NCBI RefSeq assembly: GCF_003994475.1
Contig: NZ_RZNY01000013.1
Coordinates: 86,883 to 150,882, forward strand
Reading direction: 5' to 3'
DNA: 64,000 nucleotides
Source: Paenibacillus anaericanus
GTDB taxonomy: Bacteria > Bacillota > Bacilli > Paenibacillales > Paenibacillaceae
A program made the translations under genes and the position numbers. This document shows, in pieces, positions 16,462-26,564 of the stretch. Below the pieces are notes generated by a model that made no database searches, was not told the origin of the DNA, and saw only the letters and a list, made by a program, of their open reading frames with translations. Position 1 is the first letter of the stretch; each line of letters starts with the position of its first letter.

Positions 16462-18834
16462 TTGATGAGTATGGCAAAATTCTGCGCTAATTGTGGCGTA
16501 CCCAGGAGAGAGAATGCTAAGTTTTGTAAAGAATGTGGACAGTCTTTTCTTCAAGAGGACGTTTCTTCTGTTGAAGATGAGAAAGAGATTTTAGCTCCAA
16601 CGGAGACAGAACTAGAGCTAGAAACAGAAACAAAGATAGAAACAGAGACAGAGGCAGAAAGTGCAGCCCCAACAGAGGAAAATAACATAATCGTAACGGA
16701 AATAGAGGAATCTTTAATAGAGGAAGTAGCTTCAACTGATGTTATGACCTTAAATGAGAACGTAGCCTTAACAGAAACTCCTGAATTAAACGAAACAAGT
16801 CAGCCTCCTAGTAGCACCCGCAATAGATTATCTGGTGTTATTAATCAACGCACCAAGAAGCCACTTATCTATGGAGCTGCGTTGCTCGGCTTTATACTTA
16901 TTTGTGGCGTGGCATGGTCCATTTTCGCCTCAAGTTCCTCCCAATCCTCACCTCCACTGGTATATATCAAAGATTTTGAGTTAACCCTATCGGTCGACAA
17001 GCAGGATAGACCCATCACAGCAACAAAAAAGTGGATGGATATGGATGAGGAAACTCGAGAAGAAATAGATTTATCTTCTTCCGGTGAAGAAACTAGAACT
17101 TCAGACACTTCATTCTACAAGTTAGGAGAAAGTATTTATTTCTGGGTCAAACTGAATGAACGCGCAGACCGCATGTTCTATCTGAGTAAAATTAGTGAAG
17201 ATGGGACAGCCAGTCTATTTTACTCCGACCCAACAAAGCTTTCTAAGTCTAAAGATGGAGTAGAAAGTTTTGATCAGGGAGTTCGTATCTCCTCCAATCT
17301 TAATATAAATCAATTCAATCCCTTTCAAATTACTAGAAACGGTGACTATGCACTATATCTCAAAAATTATGAAGACCAGAGTGGCAGCTTATATCTGTAC
17401 AATATGAAAGAAGAAATACTTATCGACAACAATGTAGCGGATAATTATTACTTCTCTGAGGATGAATCCTCAATCATCTATATGAAAGTAATGGACGATG
17501 ATACTAGCGATCTTTACATTAAATCACTCGATAGTAAGCGTGAAAAAGTAAAAATTGATAGTGGTGTTGCGCAAATTATCAACTACTCAAGTGATTTGAA
17601 AAAAATATATTACACCAAATCTAATGATGATTCAGAAAGCTCAAATTACTACTCACTTTATGTGAAAGAAGACGGTAAAGATAAGCGTAAGATCATCTCA
17701 GATTATTCTGGCATGGAATCCAGCAGTATGACGGATGAGTTTTTCTTCACCAGAACAACGATGAATAATACTAAACTAATCGATTTTGTTGAAGATGATA
17801 TGGCTGCTAGCGATCTCAATATTACTGAACCAGTCTATAGCGATTTTGAGTATGAAAGTACCTACACCGATTATTGGGGATATACATATACCACTACGGA
17901 TGTCGACTATGACCAATACTATCTCGCATACGATTTGTATCAAGATAAATTGGATCGGGATACTCTTAGAAGCGATTTAGAGTACGAAGAGTTGTCTACT
18001 ATAACTAAGCAATTATTTCTATATGCGGACGGCAAGGAAAAAGAAGTCTCCAGCGAATTGGCCTGGGTTAATTATGCTGATGCCGCAACAAAATCTGTTA
18101 TTTATGTAAAATCTGAAACCGTTAAAAGTCCTACCGATAAGATGAAGTTATCCGAAATTAGTAGCATATACGACGTTAAAGATCGTTATGAGACTAACAG
18201 TAGCAATAGTAGCAGCAAATACATTGTGTTAAACGGTGGAACGGAACAAGAAATGTCGGAGGATGCAAGTGAATCCTATAGGTTCACGTTCAGCGAAGAC
18301 GGCAAAAAGCTGTATTATTCAGAAAATGAAAACGATAATGAAAGTACCTCTGGTACGCTAGTTGTATGGGATGTACTTGAAGGCAAACTCAGTAATCGCA
18401 AAGTTATCGACGAGAATGTCGAGCAATACATGTTCGTCAATGATAATATTTGGTATTACAAAGATGTGAAGGATGACAAAGGCGAACTGTTAACCTATAG
18501 TAAGGATGGCAAGAAAGTCAAAATTGCTTATGATGTTCAACTTGGAAATACTACGGTATATCCTGAGGATGATGTCGTCTTGTACATGACAGACTTTAAT
18601 ACTAAACGTCTAATGGGCTCCTTATTCATGAAACAGGGAGACAAAAGCACCAAAATTAGTGATGATGTAAGCTTCTACAATTACAATAAAGTATCACGGT
18701 TATTTTACGTCTCCGACTATCGTTTGAAGAACGGAGCGGGCGATTTGTGGGAATATCGAGGTAAAGACGAGAAGAAACTAATCGATAGCGATGTACAAAC
18801 CATGCTTCCGATTCAGTACGGATTTACATTCTAA
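16462..18834 (+). CDS. Zinc-ribbon, single-pass membrane protein with large beta-rich ectodomain
   Basis: A 790-residue protein. An N-terminal zinc ribbon (C8, C11, C22, C25) is followed by an acidic, E/T-rich low-complexity linker (about 45-125), a membrane helix (about 137-155) and a 600-residue extracellular part. The latter has many repeated YY, DG-K and YL.K segments resembling TolB/DUF5050-like propeller blades. The layout matches predicted zinc-ribbon-anchored surface proteins of Bacillales with unknown function. AAGGAG lies 7 bases before TTG (16462) and 10 before ATG (16465); either could start. A terminator follows. It stands alone. Confidence 0.7.
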   Translation: MMSMAKFCANCGVPRRENAKFCKECGQSFLQEDVSSVEDEKEILAPTETELELETETKIETETEAESAAPTEENNIIVTEIEESLIEEVASTDVMTLNENVALTETPELNETSQPPSSTRNRLSGVINQRTKKPLIYGAALLGFILICGVAWSIFASSSSQSSPPLVYIKDFELTLSVDKQDRPITATKKWMDMDEETREEIDLSSSGEETRTSDTSFYKLGESIYFWVKLNERADRMFYLSKISEDGTASLFYSDPTKLSKSKDGVESFDQGVRISSNLNINQFNPFQITRNGDYALYLKNYEDQSGSLYLYNMKEEILIDNNVADNYYFSEDESSIIYMKVMDDDTSDLYIKSLDSKREKVKIDSGVAQIINYSSDLKKIYYTKSNDDSESSNYYSLYVKEDGKDKRKIISDYSGMESSSMTDEFFFTRTTMNNTKLIDFVEDDMAASDLNITEPVYSDFEYESTYTDYWGYTYTTTDVDYDQYYLAYDLYQDKLDRDTLRSDLEYEELSTITKQLFLYADGKEKEVSSELAWVNYADAATKSVIYVKSETVKSPTDKMKLSEISSIYDVKDRYETNSSNSSSKYIVLNGGTEQEMSEDASESYRFTFSEDGKKLYYSENENDNESTSGTLVVWDVLEGKLSNRKVIDENVEQYMFVNDNIWYYKDVKDDKGELLTYSKDGKKVKIAYDVQLGNTTVYPEDDVVLYMTDFNTKRLMGSLFMKQGDKSTKISDDVSFYNYNKVSRLFYVSDYRLKNGAGDLWEYRGKDEKKLIDSDVQTMLPIQYGFTF

Positions 18835-18845
18835 AACAAAAGTTG

Positions 18846-18879
18846 AGGGGCTACCATACTGATGGTAGCCCCTTACTTT
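18846..18879. terminator. Bidirectional terminator
   Basis: A 12-bp perfect stem (AGGGGCTACCAT and its complement) with a 4-base loop lies between the zinc-ribbon gene and the convergent AraC gene. Confidence 0.85.
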
Positions 18880-18898
18880 CTAATTTTACACCTATACA

Positions 18899-19798
18899 TT
18901 ATTCACTTTTCACTACCGGAATGTGAATCTCCATCACCGCTCCAGTCTCGTCATGGCAACGTTCATCATAGAACTCATAATCCACTTTACCCGGTGCAAA
19001 CTCATATCCCGAATCAGGAAACCATTCTTCAAAAATATACTTTGCAGTACCTTCGATCGCTTTGGCAAACGCACAATCGGCGTAGTCAGCGGGAGGCGTC
19101 GTAAACACTGCATAAGTGGCCTCTGGGATGCTTCCCTTAAACATCTCTTCCTTAGCGTTATCGAAATTCTCTACTTTAACACCAATGACATACGTAAATG
19201 CACCCGTCTCCATATTCGGAGGAAAACATACACAATACTCCCCATGTTCTTCAGGTTTGAGCTGTTCATATAATTGTTGCTCTAGTCCATCAGCATCAAA
19301 GTGATTCCAGAATGCGGGGATGTCTCGCTTGCTTCGGCTTTCCTCAAATGTAGTTTCAAGTGCATACCCAACAATATTAAATGCTGGTTTGGTTATAAAT
19401 TTAGGTTCCAGAATAATTCCTCCATATAGATTCAACTTTTCATAAAGGGCAAGATTAACTTTCCCAGGCACTTTTGTACTCACATATTTACGATAATTTT
19501 CAGGGGAACACCCATATACCTTCCGAAATGCTTTACAAAAACCGGAATGAGTCTCAAACCCATATTCCATGGCAATATCGATAATCTTTTTATTGGTAGA
19601 TAATTCAACAACCGCGTGAGCCAGTCTCCGTGTTCGCACATACTCCATTACGGGCATTCCGACATACACATGAAATAACTTATAGAAATGATCAGGGGAA
19701 AATCCCGCAATTCCAGCTAAAGTTTCCACAGTTATTTTTTCGGTAAGTTGTTCTTCAATGAAATCAATACTCTTCTGAAAACACTCCATATAGTTCAT
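18899..19798 (-). CDS. AraC family regulator with GyrI-like effector domain
   Basis: A 299-residue protein. Residues 1-105 hold the two AraC helix-turn-helix motifs (TVETLAGIAGFSPDHFYKLF and IDIAMEYGFETHSGFCKAFRKVYG), followed by SPENYRKY. Residues 125-299 form a GyrI/AraC_E_bind effector domain with the usual FNIVGYALET start and Y-E-F-Y/MEIHIPV end. Related proteins sense hydrophobic drugs (as in Rob and BmrR). GGAGGAGG lies 6 bases before the ATG. The MFS exporter upstream runs the same way but is separated by a terminator; a shared role in drug response is plausible but not shown. Confidence 0.9.
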   Translation of the reverse strand: MNYMECFQKSIDFIEEQLTEKITVETLAGIAGFSPDHFYKLFHVYVGMPVMEYVRTRRLAHAVVELSTNKKIIDIAMEYGFETHSGFCKAFRKVYGCSPENYRKYVSTKVPGKVNLALYEKLNLYGGIILEPKFITKPAFNIVGYALETTFEESRSKRDIPAFWNHFDADGLEQQLYEQLKPEEHGEYCVCFPPNMETGAFTYVIGVKVENFDNAKEEMFKGSIPEATYAVFTTPPADYADCAFAKAIEGTAKYIFEEWFPDSGYEFAPGKVDYEFYDERCHDETGAVMEIHIPVVKSE

Positions 19799-19912
19799 AT
19801 GGTTCCTCCTCCCGATCGGTAATCTAAATTTACCATCAATTCATAAATGGGACTGTTCCAAAATTGTCATGTTGATTAATTTTCCTGGAACATTCTGTTG
19901 TGCCATACGAGA

Positions 19913-19953
19913 ACAAGAGGTCTATCCTATGCGAACAGGGATAGACCTCTTGT
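19913..19953. terminator. Terminator after the MFS exporter
   Basis: A 15-bp perfect stem (ACAAGAGGTCTATCC and its complement) around an 11-base loop, downstream of the MFS stop on the minus strand. T-rich sequence is modest on both sides. Confidence 0.7.
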
Positions 19954-19974
19954 TGTATTTGTCATATCTTGCGA

Positions 19975-21561
19975 TTACGCTAAGGGTATCTTGACAGGTT
20001 CCTTTTGCAGCGATTTTTTACGGTAGATGGATAGGATAAGGATGGAAACGATGACTAGAGCGGAAATAATGGCCGCCGTTAAATATAAGTTTCCAAAGCC
20101 TTTCCCAATACTGTCATGTATTGCGTTCATAATGATTTCTTTAATGGTCGGATCAGGTATTTGCTCTACTGCCTCATATAGTTGGGAGGTGCTCATTCCC
20201 GAGATGTCTGAGAAGGCAGGTCCACTACCGCTAATACCTGCCGCCGCCAGTCCACTTTTGATTTCATTGCCAATGTTACTAGCGCCAGCCGCGATGAAAC
20301 CAGCATAAAGTGTCGGGGACAAAGTTAGTCCAATTTGTCTTATCAAGGATAATGTTCCCAGGGCACTACCTTTATTGCTGTTATCCACACTTTCAGATAC
20401 AAGTACATTCAATGGAGCTCCAAGCAAGAATCCAAACCCTACGCCTGCGATCATACTTGCAATGACGAACTCCCATCTTTCTGTCACCCAGAGTGGGAAC
20501 AAAGCAAAACCGACAAGTGAGATAACGCCCGAAATAATGGTTGTAAACACGGGGCCTTTTTTATCCACCAACACACCGCCTAGACCAGCACCCACGCCGG
20601 ATGCTAGTGCAAGAGGTGTCATCCAATACCCCGATTTCTCAGCTGATACACCTAAGAATTGCTCCACAAACGAAGGGATAAAGATTACGGCTGCAAGTAA
20701 TCCTCCCGAGAAGAAACCGATTAGCAGCGTCCACTGAAACACTTTGCTACTAAGAAGCGAGTAAGCCAGTATAGGGTCACCACTTCTTGCTTCCAAATTT
20801 TTCTCATAAAGAACTAACAAGATAAACAGTATAACCCCACCTAGGACGAATCCATAGACCATAGGGTCAGCAAAACTACCGAGGAAGTTGCCTGCATCCA
20901 AATTGGTAATACCGTACATCAGCGATAAGATCGCTAGGGATAAAATAATCGTTCCGACAAAATCCAACCGTTTTGTGGAAGATGCCTTTGTCTCCGTAAT
21001 GAACGGAATACCTAGTATAATTAAAACTGCTGCGATAGGTATGTTGATTAGAAATAACCAATGCCAGTTACCTGTTAGATCTAACAGAAAACTACCTACA
21101 TTAGGACCGAGTACAGCTGCCATACCGTTCATAGCACCCAATAACCCCAATGCCTTCCCTTGTTTCTCCTTCGGTAAGGTCGTTAAGACGTGGGAGCTAC
21201 CGATAATAAATATCCCCCCTCCTCCAAACGCCTGAAACAGCCTTGACAGTAAGAACATGGGAAACGAACTACTAAGGGCCACAAGCAGTGACCCGATTCC
21301 GAACAAGGCCACCTCAATAAGAAATAATCTCTTACGTCCAAATCGATCAGACAGTTTGCCGATAATCGGTACACTAACCGCCAATCCCAATGTATAGAGT
21401 GTTATTCCCCATGATCCCCATGAAGCAGACACCCCGAAGGAATCATTGATTGTCGTTAGAGCGGCTGAGATAATGCCGTTGTCTAAGGCAGCCATAAATA
21501 CCCCAATGGTAAACAACGTAATCGCCCAATTGGAGCTGTGCTTCTTTTGCACCGAATTCAT
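19975..21561 (-). CDS. DHA2-family MFS multidrug exporter (14 TMS)
   Basis: A 528-residue drug:proton antiporter of the EmrB/QacA family with about 14 membrane helices. ALDNGIISAALTTI (helix 1), GKLSDRFGRKRLF (about 68-80, the loop 2-3 motif A) and the glycine-rich MNGMAAVLGPNVGSFL motif C of exporters (helix 5) are all present. GGAGGG lies 6 bases before the ATG. The MarR gene just upstream runs in the same direction, and palindromic AT-rich sequences lie between, so MarR probably represses it. Substrates unknown. Confidence 0.93.
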   Translation of the reverse strand: MNSVQKKHSSNWAITLFTIGVFMAALDNGIISAALTTINDSFGVSASWGSWGITLYTLGLAVSVPIIGKLSDRFGRKRLFLIEVALFGIGSLLVALSSSFPMFLLSRLFQAFGGGGIFIIGSSHVLTTLPKEKQGKALGLLGAMNGMAAVLGPNVGSFLLDLTGNWHWLFLINIPIAAVLIILGIPFITETKASSTKRLDFVGTIILSLAILSLMYGITNLDAGNFLGSFADPMVYGFVLGGVILFILLVLYEKNLEARSGDPILAYSLLSSKVFQWTLLIGFFSGGLLAAVIFIPSFVEQFLGVSAEKSGYWMTPLALASGVGAGLGGVLVDKKGPVFTTIISGVISLVGFALFPLWVTERWEFVIASMIAGVGFGFLLGAPLNVLVSESVDNSNKGSALGTLSLIRQIGLTLSPTLYAGFIAAGASNIGNEIKSGLAAAGISGSGPAFSDISGMSTSQLYEAVEQIPDPTIKEIIMNAIHDSIGKGFGNLYLTAAIISALVIVSILILSIYRKKSLQKEPVKIPLA

Positions 21562-21595
21562 TCATATCCCTCCTAAATTTATTTACATTATCAAA

Positions 21596-21634
21596 TAGTT
21601 CATTTCAAGTTAACTAAATATATAATCAATTATA
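21596..21634. promoter_or_regulatory. Candidate MarR operators before the MFS gene
   Basis: TAGTT (21596-21600) is mirrored by AACTA (21612-21616), and TATAAT-CA-ATTATA (21621-21634) has perfect 6-base arms. Both lie just upstream of the exporter start. Assignment to the neighbouring MarR protein is by position. Confidence 0.35.
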
Positions 21635-21659
21635 TGCAGCTCCCTGTCAAGCATCACCT

Positions 21660-21705
21660 AAAAAAAAGCCAACATCCCCCCTGATAAACAGAGATTATGT
21701 TGACT
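21660..21705 (-). terminator. Terminator after marR
   Basis: On the minus strand, AGTCAACAT pairs with ATGTTGGCT (one G-U pair) and is followed by eight T residues. It follows the MarR gene, so the exporter has its own promoter. Confidence 0.7.
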
Positions 21706-21725
21706 AAATATATTGTGCCCTATTT

Positions 21726-22196
21726 TTAATCTTTTAACGCGATCGATAGAATCGTAAGGCCTTGCTTCACAATTTCTTTTTCAGCGTCTGTCATTTTTTG
21801 AAGGGATCTTTTGATTTTCTCATGCCCTTGTTCATATAATCCTCGAAAAATAGTCTTCGCACTCTCTGCTAAACTGACATCGATCGAACGTCGATCAATT
21901 TCAGAAGGTTTTCTATTAATGAAACCCGACGACTCCAATCGGTCAAGCAGTCCGGTCGTATTAGGCAATGAAGCACCCATACTATCGGCGATTTCACTTA
22001 CTTTCAAACTCCCATGATTGTTGAGTAGCATTAACACCTTCATTTGCGGCATACTCATATCTAACTTCATCCACTCCGATACATCGCCTAAACCAGCTGA
22101 AGTGAGTACCTTCATATATAGCACCCATACTTCTCTTTCATCAGGAGAAAGTATATCTTTTTTCAATGTAGTTGTATCATGCAAATTATATTCCAT
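21726..22196 (-). CDS. MarR family transcriptional regulator
   Basis: A 156-residue MarR protein. The helix-turn-helix is about residues 60-85 (LKVSEIADSMGASLPNTTGLLDRLE) and the wing carries KPSEIDRRSIDVSL. No conserved cysteine for redox sensing. AAGGA lies 9 bases before the ATG. It precedes the DHA2 exporter gene in the same direction, the typical layout of an exporter with its local repressor. Confidence 0.9.
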   Translation of the reverse strand: MEYNLHDTTTLKKDILSPDEREVWVLYMKVLTSAGLGDVSEWMKLDMSMPQMKVLMLLNNHGSLKVSEIADSMGASLPNTTGLLDRLESSGFINRKPSEIDRRSIDVSLAESAKTIFRGLYEQGHEKIKRSLQKMTDAEKEIVKQGLTILSIALKD

Positions 22197-22289
22197 ATCA
22201 TCACATCCTTAACGAGAACTACCTTCCTTTATTATAGGATGATTACTTATAAAGTTATAGTGTTAGTCTGTGTCATAATTTCACACCAC

Positions 22290-22319
22290 AAAAAAGCAAC
22301 CTCAGGAGGTTGCTTTTTT
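22290..22319. terminator. Terminator of the iron ABC operon
   Basis: AAAAAAGCAACCTC pairs with its complement over about 13 bp with almost no loop, and T runs lie on both sides. It is downstream of the minus-strand iron ABC operon. Confidence 0.85.
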
Positions 22320-22443
22320 ATACTACATATGAATAGCGAACTGTGGCTACGAAAAATCAGAACTCCCTACTATATAATAACTAATTTATTCACATCCGTA
22401 CGGCTCGAAAAACGATGATCTTGCGGAGATCCGCCGCTGGTAT

Positions 22444-23265
22444 TTAGATTCTGCGCATTCTTCGCTGCCTTGCCGCACAAAGTCTGCTATTATCATGTGG
22501 TATGCATAGAGGAGTACCATAAAGAGGATCGGGAATGATATCACATTTCAACCGGAACACCTTCTCAATTAATTCTACATTAATCACTTCGCTTGGTTCG
22601 CCCTGAGCCTCAATTTTACCATCCCGGATCGCAATGATATGATCGGCATAACGACAAGCCAGATTGATATCATGAAGTACCATAACAATCGTCCGCTCAT
22701 CGCGGTCATTCATTTCAAAAAGAAGGTCGAGCACTTCGATCTGATGCGTCAAATCTAAATAAGTGGTAGGCTCGTCCAGGAGAATAACCGGTGTCTCCTG
22801 TGCCAGTGTCATGGCAATCCATGCACGCTGCCGCTGGCCCCCCGATAATGAATCAACCGATCGCTCTGCAAGCTCACCCATACCCGTTGCCTCCAAAGCC
22901 TCTTGAACCACAGCCTCATCCTCACGCGACCATTGCTTCAGCCAACTTTGATAAGGATATCGGCCTTGTTTCACCAATTGCAACACCGTCAACCCATCTG
23001 GTGTACTTGGACCTTGCGGGAGAATAGCAAGCTTACGCGCAACTTCCTTTGTGGACATGCTGGCAATATCGCCACCATCCAATAATACTGAACCACGCTG
23101 TGGTTTCAGAAGCCTCGCCATGGATCGAAGTAGCGTCGACTTGCCGCATCCGTTACTGCCAATGAATACAGTGATTTTCCCCTGCGGAATCGTCAGATTT
23201 AAATCTTCGAAGACAAATTCGCCTCCATAAGATAATCCGAGTCCCTTTGCTTCTAATGTACTCAT
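22444..23265 (-). CDS. Iron-siderophore ABC transporter ATPase (FecE/FhuC-like)
   Basis: A 273-residue ATPase. Walker [10 protein letters not shown] (about 37-45), Q-loop [10 protein letters not shown], signature [12 protein letters not shown] (about 140-151), Walker [13 protein letters not shown] (about 161-172) and the switch histidine in VLHDINLA are all intact. The [10 protein letters not shown] segment after Walker B is typical of the siderophore/B12 class. AAGGAG lies 7 bases before the ATG. It is the last gene of the permease-permease-ATPase operon and energises ferric-siderophore import. Confidence 0.94.
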   Translation of the reverse strand: MSTLEAKGLGLSYGGEFVFEDLNLTIPQGKITVFIGSNGCGKSTLLRSMARLLKPQRGSVLLDGGDIASMSTKEVARKLAILPQGPSTPDGLTVLQLVKQGRYPYQSWLKQWSREDEAVVQEALEATGMGELAERSVDSLSGGQRQRAWIAMTLAQETPVILLDEPTTYLDLTHQIEVLDLLFEMNDRDERTIVMVLHDINLACRYADHIIAIRDGKIEAQGEPSEVINVELIEKVFRLKCDIIPDPLYGTPLCIPHDNSRLCAARQRRMRRI

Positions 23266-23285
23266 AACAGTTCTCCTTCTCCAGC

Positions 23286-24332
23286 TTAATAACGATTCCG
23301 GTTACGATACAGCAGATATATAAAGAACGGTGCGCCAATTGCCGCCGTTAATACACCAGCCGGTACATCTCGTGGTAAAAAGACAGTACGTGCCGCCAGA
23401 TCTGCCACTAATAAAATTAACGCACCAAGCAGCGCACTAACAGGTAGGACACTGCCAAAGGAAGAACCCACAAGTTTGCGTGCCATATGAGGCGCCATTA
23501 ATCCGATAAAAGCAATCGCTCCACCTATAGCAACCGCAGATCCGGCAAGAGCTACACTCAGAAAAATTAGGAATAGTCGTTGCTTCTGTACTGAAGCACC
23601 CGCTCCGCTCGCCACATCATCGCCCAGTGCCTGAATATTAACATTCCGTGCCTGCAGCCAAGTGATCGGAAGAAGAATGGCCACCCAGGGTAGTAACGTG
23701 AGGACATCTTTGTCCCATGAAGTACCATAGATACTTCCACTCATGAAAACTAAGGAGCGCTGCGCCAGTATTAACGGTCCTGAAATAATAAACATATAAG
23801 AGATAGCCTTAACAGCAGCCGAGAGTCCGATGCCCACAAGAATGAGCCGTAACGGTTCAACTCCATGTTTCCAAGACAGAATGTACAACAAAGCGGCCAT
23901 GAGTAGCGCCCCGCCAATAGCAGCAAGTGGCATCCAATGAATCGACACCGTACCTCCGAATATAAACATAAAGAGTACTGCACCGAGTGAAGCCCCTTCC
24001 GTAATCCCTGTCACATCCGGTGATGCCAATGGATTACGAATAACTCCCTGTAAAATGGCTCCCGCTACAGCTAATGAAGCACCGATTAACGTCGCAATCA
24101 CAATCCGCGGCAATCGGAGTTTCTCAACAACCACCTGTTCCATAGGTTCTCCCCTACCAAAGATTGCTTTGATAACACCAAGAGGAGAGATATATAGGCT
24201 ACCAATACCTGTACTAATTAGCATAACAACGATGCAGAGTATGAATAAGATTAGAGTAACCCACAGGGTTCTTTTCTCTATTAAAATTGAAAATTTAGAA
24301 TTAGCCGAGCGAAGTGATCTATATTTACTCAT
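23286..24332 (-). CDS. FecCD-family iron-siderophore permease (second)
   Basis: A 348-residue permease of the BtuC/FecCD fold, about ten membrane helices. [35 protein letters not shown] (about 80-114) is the family signature, and [15 protein letters not shown] is the coupling region touching the ATPase. Its start overlaps the stop of the first permease as TAATG. It forms the channel with the first permease. Confidence 0.94.
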   Translation of the reverse strand: MSKYRSLRSANSKFSILIEKRTLWVTLILFILCIVVMLISTGIGSLYISPLGVIKAIFGRGEPMEQVVVEKLRLPRIVIATLIGASLAVAGAILQGVIRNPLASPDVTGITEGASLGAVLFMFIFGGTVSIHWMPLAAIGGALLMAALLYILSWKHGVEPLRLILVGIGLSAAVKAISYMFIISGPLILAQRSLVFMSGSIYGTSWDKDVLTLLPWVAILLPITWLQARNVNIQALGDDVASGAGASVQKQRLFLIFLSVALAGSAVAIGGAIAFIGLMAPHMARKLVGSSFGSVLPVSALLGALILLVADLAARTVFLPRDVPAGVLTAAIGAPFFIYLLYRNRNRY

Positions 24333-25312
24333 TACGTCCGTCTGCCTTTCCTAGCAATATATACGAAGAATGGCACACCTATAATCGCGGTCATGACCCC
24401 GACGGGAACTTCCTTCGGCATAGCGATATATCTTGAGCCTAAATCAGCCGCAACAAGTATCAAAGCGCCTAACACTGCGCTATATGGTAGAATCCAGCGG
24501 TAATCGTTACCTACTAAGTAACGAACAATATGTGGGATGATGATGCCAACAAAAGCAATCGGACCCGCTACTGCAACCGAAGCACCCGCAAGCAGAATCG
24601 TCGCAATCGCAGCGAATAATTTAATATGTGCCGTACGCTGCCCCAGTCCCTGAGCAACATCGTCACCCATGGCCAAGACGTTCAAGTGACGCGCAAGTAG
24701 CAAGGCAATTAACATGCCCACAGCCATATAAGGCCATACGGTTTGGAGCTGCGCCATGTCTCGTCCGGCAACCGAACCGACCAACCATACGAGTACCTGG
24801 TCAAACATTTTACCATCTGTAAGCATAAGTCCTTGGGTCAGAGAAGCAAAAAACGCAGTCATGGATGCCCCAGCAAGTGTGATCTTGACCGGAGTCATTC
24901 CGTCTCTACCTATACTCCCCAGAGTAAAGACGATACCTCCACTTACAGCAGCACCTATCAATGCGACCCATGTAAATGCTCCCATCCCCGATATCCCCAG
25001 CAAAGATGTTGACATCACGATAAAAAAAGTTGCTCCGGAGTTTACTCCTAAAGTGCTAGGTGAAGCAATAGGATTACGCGTCATGACCTGCATAACTGCC
25101 CCAGCAACTGCTAAGCAAGCCCCAACGGAAGCAGCAATCAGTGCTCTAGGAACACGAGTTGTGCGAATGATCAAATGTTCAGTACTCATATTATAGTGCG
25201 TGAATGATTCCCAAACGGAACTAATTGGGATATCCGTAACTCCAAAAGCAATGCTACACACGATGGCGATAGCAAGCATTAATAGTGAAATAACTAGCAA
25301 AACGATTCTCAT
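24332..25312 (-). CDS. FecCD-family iron-siderophore permease (first)
   Basis: A 326-residue permease, about nine or ten membrane helices. ACLAVAGAVMQVMTRNPIASPSTLGVNSGATFFI (about 63-96) and FVGIIIPHIVRYLVG are the family signatures. It is the first gene of the operon, whose divergent promoter region carries a Fur-box-like site. The solute-binding lipoprotein is encoded divergently on the other side of that region. Confidence 0.94.
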   Translation of the reverse strand: MRIVLLVISLLMLAIAIVCSIAFGVTDIPISSVWESFTHYNMSTEHLIIRTTRVPRALIAASVGACLAVAGAVMQVMTRNPIASPSTLGVNSGATFFIVMSTSLLGISGMGAFTWVALIGAAVSGGIVFTLGSIGRDGMTPVKITLAGASMTAFFASLTQGLMLTDGKMFDQVLVWLVGSVAGRDMAQLQTVWPYMAVGMLIALLLARHLNVLAMGDDVAQGLGQRTAHIKLFAAIATILLAGASVAVAGPIAFVGIIIPHIVRYLVGNDYRWILPYSAVLGALILVAADLGSRYIAMPKEVPVGVMTAIIGVPFFVYIARKGRRT

Positions 25313-25416
25313 ATAGTCACTTTCTTCCGAAAACTATTCTAATTTAAATATCTTATTTAAAAGGAACTTACTACTTGTAGAATTTTAGAGTAAGCTATAT
25401 ATAATGTCAATGATTG

Positions 25417-25431
25417 TGATAATCATTCTCA
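25417..25431. promoter_or_regulatory. Fur box (permease side)
   Basis: TGATAATCATTCTCA matches the 7-1-7 Fur consensus TGATAATNATTATCA at all but one defined position. It lies 105 bases upstream of the first permease, in the divergent promoter region. Confidence 0.85.
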
Positions 25432-25481
25432 GATTTTTATTGACAGTTAGTTCCTTTACCATTATAGTTTAAAATTGCAAC

Positions 25482-25496
25482 TGATAATAATTCTCA
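25482..25496. promoter_or_regulatory. Fur box (binding-protein side)
   Basis: TGATAATAATTCTCA matches the Fur 7-1-7 consensus at all but one defined position. It lies 37 bases before the start of the solute-binding lipoprotein gene. Confidence 0.85.
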
Positions 25497-25532
25497 CACA
25501 GAGAGATTCATACCATTTAGGGGGAAATAATC

Positions 25533-26552
25533 ATGCTAGCTAATTCGACACAAACAAAGAGAAGAAGTATTACTTGGTTAGGGATGCTGGCGCTGATTCT
25601 AGCCGTGGTGCTATCCGGCTGTGGAAGTAATGATGCCACCAACAGTGCGGGGCAAACCGATCCAACGACAACAAACAATACTGCTACAAATACAGATAAT
25701 CAAACTCGTACCGTGAAGCATTCAATGGGAGAGACAGAGATCTCAGGAACACCACTTAAGGTTGTTGTACTGACAAATGAAGGTACTGAAGCCCTTTTGG
25801 CACTTGGCGTGAAACCAGTCGGGGCCGTTAAATCTTGGACAGGCAACCCTTGGTATGATCACATCAAAGCCGATATGGAAGGTGTAACAGAGCTTGGCGA
25901 AGAGAGCCAGCCAAACCTTGAGTTGATCGCTGGTCTGCAACCGGACTTGATCATTGGTAACAAAATGCGGCAGGAAAAAATATATGAGCAATTAAAAGCC
26001 ATCGCTCCAACTGTTATGGCGGAAGACTTGCGCGGTGAATGGGAAATCAACTTCAAACTGTATGCGGAGGCATTAGGTAAAACCGCCGAAGGCGAAGATC
26101 TGATGGCTGCATACGATAAGCGAATTGAAGATTTCAAAACCAAAGCTGGCGACAAATTAAATCAGACAGTATCCGTTGTACGTTTCATGGGTGGTAAGAC
26201 ACGTGTCTATCACACCAACACATTTTCAGGAATTATATTTGACCAAATCGGGTTTGCCCGCACGGAAATGACGAAGAATGCGAAAGACACATTCGTGGAT
26301 GAAATCACGAAAGAACGTCTGCCAGAAGCGGACGCTGATCGTTTATTCTACTTCACGTATGAAACTGGCGATGGTAAAGCAAATGAGACAGAACAGGAAT
26401 GGATTAACGATCCGCTATGGAAAAACCTTAGCGCCGTTAAGAACGGCCAGACCTATAAAGTTGATGATGCTATTTGGAACACCGCTGGTGGTATCAAAGC
26501 AGCAAACCTGATGCTGGATGAATTATACGAAATTTATGATATTCAACAATAA
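25533..26552 (+). CDS. Iron-siderophore ABC solute-binding lipoprotein
   Basis: A 339-residue lipoprotein with signal peptide and lipobox (LSGC, C30), a T/N-rich linker (about 32-60) and a class III (FecB/PeriplasmicBP_2) two-lobe domain linked by one long helix. VVVLTNEGTEALLALGVKPVG (about 74-94) and NLELIAGLQPDLIIGNKM are typical. AGGGGG lies 8 bases before the ATG. It is divergent from the two permeases and ATPase, with a Fur box on each side. Induced by low iron; the siderophore is not readable. Confidence 0.93.
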   Translation: MLANSTQTKRRSITWLGMLALILAVVLSGCGSNDATNSAGQTDPTTTNNTATNTDNQTRTVKHSMGETEISGTPLKVVVLTNEGTEALLALGVKPVGAVKSWTGNPWYDHIKADMEGVTELGEESQPNLELIAGLQPDLIIGNKMRQEKIYEQLKAIAPTVMAEDLRGEWEINFKLYAEALGKTAEGEDLMAAYDKRIEDFKTKAGDKLNQTVSVVRFMGGKTRVYHTNTFSGIIFDQIGFARTEMTKNAKDTFVDEITKERLPEADADRLFYFTYETGDGKANETEQEWINDPLWKNLSAVKNGQTYKVDDAIWNTAGGIKAANLMLDELYEIYDIQQ

Positions 26553-26564
26553 ATATCGCGCTTC

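Noticed and set aside
22179-22418. 79-codon frame on the plus strand after the MarR gene
   Set aside because: It runs through the iron operon terminator and overlaps the marR start; no ribosome site.
24756-25196. 146-codon open frame opposite the first iron permease
   Set aside because: Antisense to a conserved permease; no initiation signal and no recognisable domain.
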